A DNA stretch of 64,000 bases, from assembly GCF_030817355.1 (NCBI RefSeq), contig NZ_JAUSZH010000001.1:5270501-5334500 (forward strand), read 5' to 3'. Position 1 is the first letter of the stretch; every line of letters begins with the position of its first letter. Of the stretch, positions 31,261-38,699 are shown one piece after another. The DNA comes from Streptomyces sp. V1I1 (GTDB taxonomy: Bacteria; Actinomycetota; Actinomycetes; Streptomycetales; Streptomycetaceae). Below the pieces are notes generated by a model. It was not told the origin of the DNA, ran no database searches, and saw only the letters and a program-made list of their open reading frames with translations. The translations under genes and the position numbers were made by a program.

Positions 31261-31670
31261 GCGGCACCTGCCCCACGCTGCGACGGCAGAGCGACGACCG
31301 TGCTGGACCCATCAGCCGTCAGCAGCAGCTCAGCCACACGCGCGACCTGCTTGCCGTACAGGTGGAGATAGCTACCGCCAGTCAGCTCCAGCAGCTCGTC
31401 GACGAGCCGGTCCCGCTCGTGCTCCTCGTACGAGTCCTCGCGGGCCACGATCGACAGTTCTCGGATCTCTTCGAGCAGCTGCGTCACGGTCTCGCGGTCC
31501 TCGACGAACTGCTCGGCGAGCTCCAGCACCGTGTAGAAGAGGAAGTGGTCGAGGTGCACGAGGGCACCGCCGGGGATGCTGGACACGTTGACGCGGATCG
31601 GGCCGGTGTAGGCGCCGCCGAGGATGCGGGGCCGCAGCCAGCGGTGGAGCCAGGCTCGGATGGACTTCAT
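31257..31670 (-). CDS. Hypothetical helical protein
   Basis: A 137-residue protein starting MKSIRAWLHRWLRPRILGGA at ATG 31670, with an amphipathic basic N-terminus and acidic helices (AEQFVEDRETVTQLLEEIRE). Near the end, GGSYLHLYGKQVARVAELLL. The function is unknown. Coupled on both sides. Confidence 0.55.
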   Translation of the reverse strand: MKSIRAWLHRWLRPRILGGAYTGPIRVNVSSIPGGALVHLDHFLFYTVLELAEQFVEDRETVTQLLEEIRELSIVAREDSYEEHERDRLVDELLELTGGSYLHLYGKQVARVAELLLTADGSSTVVALPSQRGAGAA

Positions 31671-31810
31671 CGGGCGCTCCTGATGGTGCGGAGGAAGGCG
31701 AGGAGGTAGGCGATGGGGTGGTGGCGGTCGTCGGCGATCGCGACGACGAGCGCGGCACCGAGGCCCCATGCGATGCACGCGGCGGCGAAGATGATCAGGA
31801 AGTCGTCCAT
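31667..31810 (-). CDS. Small membrane protein
   Basis: A 47-residue protein (MDDFLIIFAAACIAWGLGAA…) from ATG 31810, overlapping the stops of both neighbours. One hydrophobic segment with a basic tail RTIRSAR. Another of the early-operon membrane microproteins. Confidence 0.5.
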   Translation of the reverse strand: MDDFLIIFAAACIAWGLGAALVVAIADDRHHPIAYLLAFLRTIRSAR

Positions 31811-32379
31811 CACGGCCGCGCCTCCGGGTCATCCGTCGTCAGGTCGATGACCAGGTGCGCGACGGGCTCGCCGAACGGGTGGTAGGCCTCCGGGAAGTCC
31901 CGGGGGAGCCGGTAGTCGTGGTGCAGCGGGCTCTCGTGCCGGTCCTCGGACTGGCGGCCGATCAGCTCGCGCAGCTTCTGCACCTGCGGGCGGACGTCCT
32001 CGGCGCGGCTGGTGTCGATGACCGCACCGGACGACGCATGCAACGCCTCGACGAGCACAGCCTGAACCGCAGGGCCCCCAACCGCCGTGACCGTTGAACA
32101 CGGCCACAGCTCGCCGTCACGCCGACAGTGCTGGGAGTCCTCGTACTTCGGGTGCAGCGCCAGCACGGCATCCCGCAGCGTCTCCAGCGCGGCGACGCGG
32201 GCAGGCAACCCCCGCAGCCTGCGCAGCTCCTCCGCGGTCTCCGGGTCCATCAGCAGACCAGCCGAACCAAGCGCGAACACGACCGTCGACACCAGGTCAT
32301 ACGACGCGTCCCGCGATTCGAGCGCCGCGTGCGCGGTCTTCAGCGCCAAGCGCTCAGCAGGCGTAGGCGAGTTCGTCAT
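31810..32379 (-). CDS. Hypothetical early protein
   Basis: A 189-residue protein starting MTNSPTPAERLALKTAHAAL at ATG 32379. It contains DSQHCRRDGELWPCSTVTAV and an acidic C-terminal half ending VAHLVIDLTTDDPEARP. No recognised motif apart from Cys/His pairs. Overlaps neighbours. Confidence 0.55.
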   Translation of the reverse strand: MTNSPTPAERLALKTAHAALESRDASYDLVSTVVFALGSAGLLMDPETAEELRRLRGLPARVAALETLRDAVLALHPKYEDSQHCRRDGELWPCSTVTAVGGPAVQAVLVEALHASSGAVIDTSRAEDVRPQVQKLRELIGRQSEDRHESPLHHDYRLPRDFPEAYHPFGEPVAHLVIDLTTDDPEARP

Positions 32380-32603
32380 GCCGCACCGCCAACCGGGCTC
32401 AGCGCGCCGACAGCGGCCGCCAGTTCGGCTTCCTTCGCCCACACCCAACGCGGCACGTCAGCCGGGTCCTTGTACTCCGGGACGAACAGCCGGCCGCCAG
32501 CCGAGTCGGTCCCGGCGAGCTTCCAGCGCTTCCCGTCCTCGGACTCGTACAGCTCCGGTTCGGTGCTGGTGGGGGCGGTAATGTTTGTCTTCACGGTGTC
32601 CAC
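32376..32603 (-). CDS. Small hypothetical protein
   Basis: A 75-residue protein from GTG 32603 (MDTVKTNITAPTSTEPELYE…), with an AGAGAGAAG ribosome-site candidate. It contains RWKLAGTDSAGGRLFVPEY and WVWAKEAELAAA. Similar small proteins occur beside Streptomyces prophage excisionases. Function unknown. Confidence 0.5.
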   Translation of the reverse strand: MDTVKTNITAPTSTEPELYESEDGKRWKLAGTDSAGGRLFVPEYKDPADVPRWVWAKEAELAAAVGALSPVGGAA

Positions 32604-32665
32604 TTCTCTCTATGGGGTGTGTGGATTGCCGAGGGGCTGTCACGGACCAGGCCCGGTCCGGGCGG

Positions 32666-32684
32666 CCCCGCACGTTTTGCGGGG
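32666..32684 (-). terminator. Hairpin after excisionase-like gene
   Basis: CCCCGCA and TGCGGGG pair around a 5-nt loop, directly after the TGA stop at 32688-32686 on the minus strand. It could separate the excisionase/XRE unit from the early operon or be an antitermination target. Confidence 0.5.
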
Positions 32685-32685
32685 G

Positions 32686-32952
32686 TCAGCTACGGACAGC
32701 CGCACCGCGGGGCGGCAGCGGCCGAAGGTGACGCAGCGGATGCGCGCCAGCAGTCGGCGCGGAGACGACAGCCAACGGGCCCGTCGTCGGCTCGTGGTGA
32801 AACATCGCGTCGATGCGCTCCAGGTCCGCGTCCGAGAACGTCACGACCCGGCCCTTCTTGGAGTGCGGCAGGCGGCCGATGTTGCGGCGCAACCAGCGCT
32901 CCTCGACGCGGAGTTCAGCCGCGGCCTCGGCGTACGTGTAGCGGCGGCTCAT
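32686..32952 (-). CDS. Excisionase-like / MerR-type HTH protein
   Basis: An 88-residue protein starting MSRRYTYAEAAAELRVEERW at ATG 32952. The HTH is YTYAEAAAELRVEERWLRRN, followed by a wing, HSKKGRVVTFSDADLERIDAM, the usual pattern of helix-turn-helix excisionases and directionality factors. It overlaps the XRE gene by 4 bp. It could be Xis for the integrase at 34544. Confidence 0.72.
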   Translation of the reverse strand: MSRRYTYAEAAAELRVEERWLRRNIGRLPHSKKGRVVTFSDADLERIDAMFHHEPTTGPLAVVSAPTAGAHPLRHLRPLPPRGAAVRS

Positions 32953-33236
32953 GCCGGCACCGACAGGCGCGGCCGGGGAACGCTCGATGCGGCACGCTCG
33001 ACGGGGATCCACAGGATGAGCAGGTCGACGCCGATGGCGGCGGCGATGCGCTCGGCGGCGTCGGAGTAGACGCCTCCCTGCTCGCCTGTGAGGAGGTTGC
33101 CGATGGTTCCGTGAGGGACTCCGGCGCGGTCGGCGAGTTCGCGGATGTTCACCGACTCGCCGGTTCCGATGCGCTCCATCAGCAGTTCCAGGAGCTGGAT
33201 GCTGACGAGCTTGTAGCGAAGGGCAGTTCTGGTCAC
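32949..33236 (-). CDS. XRE/Cro-type regulator
   Basis: A 95-residue protein read from GTG 33236 (VDVTRTALRYKLVS), with GAGGTGGAC near the ribosome-site position; an upstream ATG at 33284 would give 111 residues. The HTH is VNIRELADRAGVPHGTIGNL, and DAAERIAAAIGVDLLILW follows. It opens the leftward early operon and faces the rightward repressor, so a Cro- or early-activator-like role is likely. Confidence 0.78.
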   Translation of the reverse strand: MTRTALRYKLVSIQLLELLMERIGTGESVNIRELADRAGVPHGTIGNLLTGEQGGVYSDAAERIAAAIGVDLLILWIPVERAASSVPRPRLSVPA

Positions 33237-33293
33237 GTCCACCTCGTGCGGTGATTCATTGCACTGCTTGGATGAGAGCAGCATTGCATAGCT

Positions 33294-33308
33294 TGGACGT
33301 GACGTCCA
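33294..33308. promoter_or_regulatory. Operator site 1, TGGAC-N5-GTCCA
   Basis: The sequence TGGACGTGACGTCCA has 5-bp inverted arms around a 5-bp centre and is followed by GCG. It lies between the divergent XRE and repressor genes, nearer the leftward gene. A second copy with the same arms and the same GCG flank lies 84 bp away. Confidence 0.7.
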
Positions 33309-33377
33309 GCGTCTTGGATAGAGTGTGGGGATTCGGTCAAAAACCCGGTGCGCCCTAGCGAGGCATGCCTAATTGCA

Positions 33378-33392
33378 TGGACACTCTGTCCA
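33378..33392. promoter_or_regulatory. Operator site 2, TGGAC-N5-GTCCA
   Basis: TGGACACTCTGTCCA repeats the arms of operator 1 with a different centre and also ends with GCG. Upstream bases match as GCWTGGAC. The pair is a good candidate for binding by the phage repressor. Confidence 0.7.
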
Positions 33393-33494
33393 GCGCACGG
33401 GATGGCAGACCCTGCGCCACCAGGGGGGATCCGCCTCACACCTCGCTGGTCACATGGACACCCCACAGCCCATGACATGACACGGAGTGGCAGG

Positions 33495-33905
33495 ATGAGC
33501 CTCATGGCGGCTGGAAAGAGCGCCCCGGCGCCGACCGGGAGGAACGAGCTCAGCGACCTGGTGCTGGAGCGTAAAGGAGCCCTCCGGCTCAGCTACGAAA
33601 AGCTGGCAGCGCGGTGCATCGACCCCGAAACCGGGGAGCAGTCGGTCAAGTCGTCATGGCTTCACCGGATCGCCACCCGCGAGCCCGTCCAGCCTCCCGA
33701 CCCTGCGGCGCTGCGGGGCATGCATGTCGGCCTTGAGGTGCCTCTCCGGACGGTGCAGGATGCGGCGGCCGCCCAGTTCTTCGGGATGGACTCGGTGTAT
33801 AGCCCCGACGCGCAGGTGCGGGCGATGGTGCATGGCTTTGAGGACCTGAGCCCCGAGGATCAGCGCAAGGTGCTCGCGATCATCGAAACCTTCAGGCAGC
33901 CCTAG
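33495..33905 (+). CDS. Phage repressor-like XRE protein
   Basis: This 136-residue protein is the rightward gene in the immunity region. ATG 33495 follows ACGGAGTGG at good distance; an upstream ATG at 33474 is an alternative. An HTH-type region is ALRLSYEKLAARCIDP and VKSSWLHRIA, then a helical C-terminus (LSPEDQRKVLAIIETFRQP) for dimerisation. It lacks a RecA-cleavable protease domain, so induction may rely on another factor. Lysogeny control is inferred from position and operators. Confidence 0.72.
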   Translation: MSLMAAGKSAPAPTGRNELSDLVLERKGALRLSYEKLAARCIDPETGEQSVKSSWLHRIATREPVQPPDPAALRGMHVGLEVPLRTVQDAAAAQFFGMDSVYSPDAQVRAMVHGFEDLSPEDQRKVLAIIETFRQP

Positions 33906-34067
33906 CCCCTCGCGCCACGCTCAGTCACTTTCGCCTTCCATCTGGTGAAACCCCGCAGGCCGGGTGCATGATGAGTCATCCGCCTGGGGGGTGGAATCAG
34001 CCACTCGATGCGCAGTTTCGTTCGAACTGACGTGCGCACTGAGGGGTGCGGCGCAGGGAGGAACGAC

Positions 34068-34541
34068 GTGAGCAACCAGTCCAACCAGAGCGTGATCGAA
34101 ACCTGGTACCGGTTCGCCGAGCCGGGCGAGCTTCCTCCCGATCGCGTCGTGGACATCGTCGGCAGCAAAGATTCCCTCCTGGTGCAGGTCATCGTCCGGC
34201 CCGGCCATGCCACCGCGGACCTGCTCAAGGACATCGGCGAGCAGCAGCGCAGCGCCTTCCGCACCGGCCAGTGGACACGCCTAGAGCCCACTCCTGAAAA
34301 CCTCGTACACCCGCGCCGCGTTTTCGACGCCAATTGGGAACTCACGCCAGCCCACAAGATCCCCAAGGGCGTGCACTGCGTCTCGATCGAGCGCATAGGA
34401 CGCCACTCCTGGCTCGTACGGGAAGGTGACGCCACGCCCCAACTTGTGGCGGAGATAAGCGTGCTGCTGCGCTGCATGGTCAGGGCAGAGGTCTGGATCC
34501 AGCGCGGGGCCGGCGAAGACACCGACCCCAGCGCCAACTAG
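34068..34541 (+). CDS. Hypothetical protein between repressor and integrase
   Basis: A 157-residue protein from GTG 34068 with GGGAGGAACGAC upstream. It contains VIETWYRFAEPGELPPDRVV and VQVIVRPGHATADLLKDIGE. The gene ends 2 bp before the integrase gene, which reads the opposite way. It is typical of Streptomyces prophage integrase neighbourhoods but has no assigned function. It may be expressed in the lysogen. Confidence 0.6.
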   Translation: MSNQSNQSVIETWYRFAEPGELPPDRVVDIVGSKDSLLVQVIVRPGHATADLLKDIGEQQRSAFRTGQWTRLEPTPENLVHPRRVFDANWELTPAHKIPKGVHCVSIERIGRHSWLVREGDATPQLVAEISVLLRCMVRAEVWIQRGAGEDTDPSAN

Positions 34542-34543
34542 AC

Positions 34544-35803
34544 CTAGACCACCTGCCGCAGCCCCGGGCGCGGCGCAGGTACGCCCATTACGGCCTCGAC
34601 GGCGCTAGCAATGTCGTCGTCGAGGCCCTGCACCAGATGCCCGTACCGGTCCACGGTGGTCTGGATGCTCTCGTGCCCCAGCCTGATCTGAATCGCGGGC
34701 AAGGGGATGCGCGCAGCGATCAGCCACGACACGTGCGTGTGCCTCAGGTCGTGGATGCGGGGCCGCTTCGGCAGCCCCTTCTTCATCGCCGCTTCGACGG
34801 CCGGCTTCCATTTCCTGTTGTAGTAGTTGGCGTGCCGCCACTCCCCGCCCATCGCCGCGCGGAACAGGTAGTCATCGCCCTTACGGCCGGTCGCGAGGCG
34901 CCGAGCCATCTCGACCTGCACGGGGGAGAGGCGCAGGAGCCGCCGGGCCTTCTTCGTCTTGGGCGGGCCAAGGTAGAACGCACCGCCAGCGGTCCCCTTC
35001 TTCGCCTTCTTCCATGCCCGCTGGACGTTCACTGAGGGTCGGTCCGCGGTGAGGTTGAGGTCGCTGATCCGCAGGGCTGTCGCCTCGCTCCAGCGCATGC
35101 CGGTACCGACCAGCCAGTCAGCGAGGTCCCGGGCGTCCGGGTCGGTGATCTCGGCGGCGATCCGCTGGTACTCGTCACGCTCCAGGAACGTCATCTCCTC
35201 GACCGTGTGGTCGTCCACGCGGGGGAGCTTGGTGCGCTTGCAGCAGTTCATCGTGCGCAGCTGCGGGTCAGCGTCGATGGCGGCCTGGACGATGCAGTAG
35301 AGCAAGCCGTGTCTGTTCGCGATCGACTTGGGGTCGGCCGGCCTGCGGGCCCACTTCTCGGGGTCCGCCTGGTCGCGCTCGCCCTCCTCCTCGGCGCGCA
35401 CCCAGTCGGTGACGTCGTCTTGGGTGAGGGTGCAGATCGTCGCGGGGTGCTCGCGTCCGGCGTGGTCGGTGTGCTTCAGCACGGCGAAGTGGATGCGGAT
35501 CTCGCGGTGGTAGTCCTCACGAGTCCGCTCGTCGATCCCCGTCAGCCGGTCGACGTATCGCGTCGCGTAGCTGTCGAGGGGGACGTCGCCGGGCACTGCC
35601 GGCTCTTCGACGAAGCCCTGGCCCTTGACCCAGCCGTGCGGCCACTGCTGGCCGTGCGCGTCGACGAGCTTCTTGAATTGCTCGGCGCTGGCCTCGTCGC
35701 CGAAGGGCTCGGACTCCCAACTGCCGCCGCGTCCGCCCTGAAGCCATCGGACTTGGTAGATGCAGCTCCCGTCCTTGCGCTCACGCTTTCTGATGGTCGC
35801 CAT
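34544..35803 (-). CDS. int: Tyrosine recombinase integrase
   Basis: This 419-residue phage integrase has an N-terminal arm-binding segment (MATIRKRERKDGSCIYQVRW) and a core-binding domain (about 75-200). The catalytic domain has Arg237 in GMRWSE, His351-x-x-Arg354 in HDLRHT, His377 in LGHES and Tyr387 in TTVDRYGHL. Its start is about 110 bp from tRNA-His, so attP lies between. It would recombine the phage with the tRNA 3' end. No frameshift is seen, so the gene looks intact. Confidence 0.96.
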   Translation of the reverse strand: MATIRKRERKDGSCIYQVRWLQGGRGGSWESEPFGDEASAEQFKKLVDAHGQQWPHGWVKGQGFVEEPAVPGDVPLDSYATRYVDRLTGIDERTREDYHREIRIHFAVLKHTDHAGREHPATICTLTQDDVTDWVRAEEEGERDQADPEKWARRPADPKSIANRHGLLYCIVQAAIDADPQLRTMNCCKRTKLPRVDDHTVEEMTFLERDEYQRIAAEITDPDARDLADWLVGTGMRWSEATALRISDLNLTADRPSVNVQRAWKKAKKGTAGGAFYLGPPKTKKARRLLRLSPVQVEMARRLATGRKGDDYLFRAAMGGEWRHANYYNRKWKPAVEAAMKKGLPKRPRIHDLRHTHVSWLIAARIPLPAIQIRLGHESIQTTVDRYGHLVQGLDDDIASAVEAVMGVPAPRPGLRQVV

Positions 35804-35867
35804 GGAGGGGAGAGTACGGGCGATTTGGCGACCTGGTTAGGCCCGCGTTTGGCCCGAGATGAAACAA

Positions 35868-35907
35868 GATCAGCCCCTGACCCGTTGTCCCAGGTCAGGG
35901 GCTGATC
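35868..35907 (-). terminator. 15-bp perfect hairpin after tRNA-His
   Basis: GATCAGCCCCTGACC and GGTCAGGGGCTGATC pair perfectly around a 10-nt loop; on the minus strand the stem is followed by TTGTTTC. It starts 7 bp after the tRNA 3' end and looks like the intrinsic terminator of the tRNA transcript. It is on the prophage side of the junction, so it may be phage-supplied or part of a long att core. Confidence 0.75.
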
Positions 35908-35945
35908 ATTCAGGGTGAGTAACGGGACTCGAACCCGCGACATCC
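35908..35945. other. Probable prophage attachment junction at tRNA-His 3' end
   Basis: The prophage lies on the 3' side of an intact tRNA-His gene and its integrase gene is adjacent. Phages that use tRNA genes normally carry a copy of the tRNA 3' part in attP, so the T-arm and acceptor end (around CGGGTTCGAACCCGTTACTC) should be repeated at the other prophage end, left of this window. The exact core cannot be fixed here. Confidence 0.65.
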
Positions 35946-35987
35946 TGGACCACAACCAGGTGCTCTACCATCTGAGCTATACCCACC
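35914..35987 (-). tRNA. tRNA-His (GTG anticodon)
   Basis: The minus strand folds as a full cloverleaf. The acceptor stem is GTGGGTA/TACTCAC with an extra 5' G facing C73, the hallmark of tRNA-His. The anticodon arm is CCTGG-TTGTGGT-CCAGG with GTG, and the T-loop is TTCGAAC. CCA is not encoded. It is the insertion target of the prophage and appears functional after integration. Confidence 0.97.
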
Positions 35988-36078
35988 ACGACCGGTCTCT
36001 TTCCGGACCGGCCGAGAAAAAGTGTACAGGGTCGGGGAGGGTGCTCGCGCCCGGGTTTACGCCCCCTTCGCGCGGCGG

Positions 36079-36681
36079 CTACTGCGCGGGCAGGACGTAC
36101 TTCGCCGCAATCGACTTCGCGGTCTCCGAGTCGGGTCCGGGCTGCGGCACGAAGACCGCCTCGCGGTAGTAGCGCAGCTCCGCGATGGATTCACGGATAT
36201 CCGCCAGCGCCCGGTGGTTGCCGTTCTTCTCCGGACTGTTGAAGTACGCCCTCGGGTACCAGCGACGGGCCAGTTCCTTGACCGAGGAGACATCGACGAT
36301 CCGGTAGTGGAGGTAGTCCTCCAGCGTCGGCATGTCGCGCAGCAGGAAGCCGCGGTCGGTGCCGACCGAGTTTCCGCACAGCGGGGCCTTGCCGGGCTCC
36401 TTCACGTGCTGGCGTACGTACGCCAGGACCTGCTCCTCGGCGGCGGCGAGCGTGGTGCCGCCCGCCAGCTCGTCGAGGAGGCCCGAGGCGGTGTGCATCT
36501 GCCGCACCACCTCGGGCATCGTCTCCAGCGCCGCGTTCGGCGGGCGGATCACGATGTCCACCCCTTCGCCGAGCACGTTCAGTTCCGAGTCGGTGACCAG
36601 TGCGGCCACCTCGATGAGTGCGTCGTCCGTCAACGAGAGCCCGGTCATCTCGCAGTCGATCCACACCATGCGATCGTTCAT
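36079..36681 (-). CDS. orn: Oligoribonuclease
   Basis: A 200-residue DEDDh 3'-5' exoribonuclease: MVWIDCEMTGLSLTDDALIE at the start holds Asp and Glu, with Asp in TDRGFLLRDMP-like and YRIVDVSSVK segments and a C-terminal HRALADIRESIAEL holding His and Asp. Orn degrades 2-5-nt RNAs and, in Streptomyces, pGpG-type dinucleotides. ATG 36681 is preceded by GGTAGGAC. It lies downstream of adpA on the same strand, separated by a 17-bp hairpin. Confidence 0.96.
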   Translation of the reverse strand: MNDRMVWIDCEMTGLSLTDDALIEVAALVTDSELNVLGEGVDIVIRPPNAALETMPEVVRQMHTASGLLDELAGGTTLAAAEEQVLAYVRQHVKEPGKAPLCGNSVGTDRGFLLRDMPTLEDYLHYRIVDVSSVKELARRWYPRAYFNSPEKNGNHRALADIRESIAELRYYREAVFVPQPGPDSETAKSIAAKYVLPAQ

Positions 36682-36689
36682 GCGTCCTA

Positions 36690-36732
36690 CCTTAGGCCGA
36701 CCGGCGATCGGGGGACGCCGGTCGGCCTAAGG
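36690..36732 (-). terminator. 17-bp perfect hairpin between adpA and orn
   Basis: CCTTAGGCCGACCGGCG and CGCCGGTCGGCCTAAGG pair perfectly around a 9-nt loop. The right arm includes the adpA stop codon; the left arm ends a few bases before the orn ribosome site. It may be a partial terminator allowing limited read-through into orn, or a processing/stability element. Confidence 0.75.
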
Positions 36733-37944
36733 CGCACTGCGCTGGCCGGGCAGGCTCGGACGGCCGTGACCGGTCGCGTACGCCTCGGACGGAGGCTTTC
36801 CCAGCTCCGGCGGAGCGGCCGAGGTGGCCGCGGGTCCCGAGGCTCCCGCCGCCGCGGCGGCCCGTCTGGCCTGGGCGGTGGCCTGTGTCGGGACGACCGC
36901 CTCCACCACCGCGTGCGGGGCGGAGTCGTTCTGCGGGCGGCGGACCCGGTAGGCGGCCCGGTACGCGGCCGGGGACGAGCCGAGCTGACGCCGGAAGTGG
37001 CCACGCAGCGCCACCGGTGAGCGGAAGCCGCAGCGACCCGCGACCTCGTCGACCGAGTAGTCGGAGGTCTCGAGCAGCCGCTGGGCCTGCAGCACCCGCT
37101 GGGTGATCAGCCACTGCAGCGGCGCGCTGCCGGTCAGCGAACGGAATCGCCGGTCGAAGGTGCGCCGGCTCATGTACGCCCGGGCCGCCAGGGTCTCCAC
37201 ATCGAACTGTTCATGGAGATGCTCCAGCGCCCACGAGACGACCTCGGCCAGCGGGTCCGACCCGATTTCCTCTGGTAAAGACCTGTCCAGATAGCGCTCC
37301 TGCCCGCCACTGCGGCGCGGCGGCACGACCAGCCTGCGGGCCAGCGCCCCGGCGGCCTCGGTGCCGTGGTCGGTGCGCACGATGTGCAGGCAGAGATCGA
37401 TTCCGGCCGCTGTCCCCGCGGAGGTGAGCACATCGCCGTCGTCGACGAACAGCTCGCGCGGATCGACATGGACAGACGGATACCGCTTGGCCAGCGTCGG
37501 CGCGTACATCCAGTGGGTCGTGGCCGGGCGGCCGTCCAGCAGACCGGCCGCGGCGAGCACGAACGCGCCGGTGCACAGTCCGACGATCCGGGCCCCCTCC
37601 TCATGCGCCCGGCGCAGCGCGTCGAGCGCCTCGGGCGGTGGCGGTGAGGTGATCGACCGCCAGGCCGGTACGACGACGGTGCCCGCTCTGCCGATGGCCT
37701 CCAGGCCGTACGGCGCGGTCAGTTCAAGCCCGCCGGTGGTCCGCAGCGGGCCTTCCTCGCCACCGCAGACGAGCAGGCGATAGCGGGGAACTCCGGCGTC
37801 CTGACGGTCAATTCCGAACACCGAGAGCGGGATGGAACTTTCAAAGATGGGGCCGCCGCTGAACAGCAGCACCGCGACGACTTCCCGGCGCCGGCGCCCG
37901 GAGAGCTTCCGTGCTGCCTCCGGTGCGGCGGAGTCCTGACTCAT
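36727..37944 (-). CDS. adpA: AdpA global developmental regulator (AraC/GlxA family)
   Basis: This 405-residue protein matches AdpA of Streptomyces from end to end. Residues about 20-190 form a DJ-1/GATase1-like dimerisation domain (VAVLLFSGGPIFESSIPLSV at the start, VGLCTGAFVLAAAGLLDGR). Residues about 230-325 are the AraC-type double HTH (LAARAYMSRRTFDRRFRSLT, VDEVAGRCGFRSPVALRGHF). Codon 223 is TTA (37278-37276), so full translation needs the bldA tRNA-Leu. AdpA switches on aerial growth, secreted proteases and antibiotic pathways. The C-terminal tail is Ala/Pro-rich and variable. Confidence 0.97.
   Translation of the reverse strand: MSQDSAAPEAARKLSGRRRREVVAVLLFSGGPIFESSIPLSVFGIDRQDAGVPRYRLLVCGGEEGPLRTTGGLELTAPYGLEAIGRAGTVVVPAWRSITSPPPPEALDALRRAHEEGARIVGLCTGAFVLAAAGLLDGRPATTHWMYAPTLAKRYPSVHVDPRELFVDDGDVLTSAGTAAGIDLCLHIVRTDHGTEAAGALARRLVVPPRRSGGQERYLDRSLPEEIGSDPLAEVVSWALEHLHEQFDVETLAARAYMSRRTFDRRFRSLTGSAPLQWLITQRVLQAQRLLETSDYSVDEVAGRCGFRSPVALRGHFRRQLGSSPAAYRAAYRVRRPQNDSAPHAVVEAVVPTQATAQARRAAAAAGASGPAATSAAPPELGKPPSEAYATGHGRPSLPGQRSAP
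37276..37278 (-). promoter_or_regulatory. TTA codon in adpA (bldA-dependent)
   Basis: The rare leucine codon TTA occurs in frame at codon 223, just before the AraC-type domain. In Streptomyces TTA is read by the bldA tRNA, so the codon links AdpA level to development. Confidence 0.95.
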
Positions 37945-38330
37945 GACGCTAAGCCCCCCTCGGTGTTCGCGTCTCCCCGTTCGTTTCGGGCCTTTCGCTC
38001 CTGCACGTTTCCCCTCGGTTTCGCACGAGTCCCGAGCCTTCGATACTCATGATCGAATCTACTGTGTCCCGTGGCGCCGACGTGACAAGTTCGGCATGCC
38101 CCGCTATGTCGACATGGCAACTTGGCGCGAAGCATTCGATCACGAAGCGTTCCACTCGGGGGCTCCACAGGGAAGTGCGCCTCGCACGCATGGCCCGTCC
38201 ACGTAGGGTGCGAGCGCCATGAATGGTCCTTTCTTCCCTGGTGGCAAGGGGGTTGGCAGGCCATTTCGCCAAGGGAAGGCCGGTGGCGCGAAGTTGGCTG
38301 AAAACATACGGGTGCGGGTGTGTGAACGCG
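37945..38330. other. Long adpA upstream region
   Basis: No gene is supported in this 386-bp stretch. It should carry the adpA promoter and a long leader. Two TGGCGCGAAG sequences (38123-38132 and 38284-38293) match nine of ten positions of the AdpA-binding consensus TGGCSNGWWY as I recall it. No clear gamma-butyrolactone receptor site was identified. Confidence 0.55.
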
Positions 38331-38699
38331 TCAGTCGCCGGGCGCACTTCCCGCGCCGCGCCGAGAGCCCCGGTGCGCCCCGGGAGCGGTCCGCGTGCGC
38401 CGGCCGCGGGGCTGCGCCGACTCGGCGGCCGGGGCGCGGGGCGCACTGCGTTCGGACTGGCGCAACAGCACCCGGCAGGCGGCCGTCACGGCGGCGAGGC
38501 CGAGGGCAGCGGCGGCCGCCCCGCCGACGGACGTCCCGTACACGACCAGCACGACAGGGACGACCACGCAGCTGAAGGCCGCCCAGCGCACCACGTCGCT
38601 CGCCGAATCGGACGAGGGACGCGGAGCGGCCTCGACGCGCTGTCCGTGCTGCGGGGCCGGGGAAGGGTCGGGGGCCGGGGCGGACGGGCGTGCGGGCAC
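38331..38699 (-). CDS. Small membrane protein near adpA
   Basis: A 122-residue protein read from GTG 38699, preceded by AGGGAGCTTTT. The N-terminal half is Pro/Ala-rich and low in hydrophobic residues. Two membrane helices follow (RWAAFSCVVVPVVLVVYGTS, AALGLAAVTAACRVLL) and then a basic tail. Similar small membrane proteins flank adpA in other Streptomyces (recalled). A longer frame reaching 39734 crosses tandem repeats and the rightward usp gene and is rejected. Confidence 0.6.
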   Translation of the reverse strand: MPARPSAPAPDPSPAPQHGQRVEAAPRPSSDSASDVVRWAAFSCVVVPVVLVVYGTSVGGAAAAALGLAAVTAACRVLLRQSERSAPRAPAAESAQPRGRRTRTAPGAHRGSRRGAGSAPGD

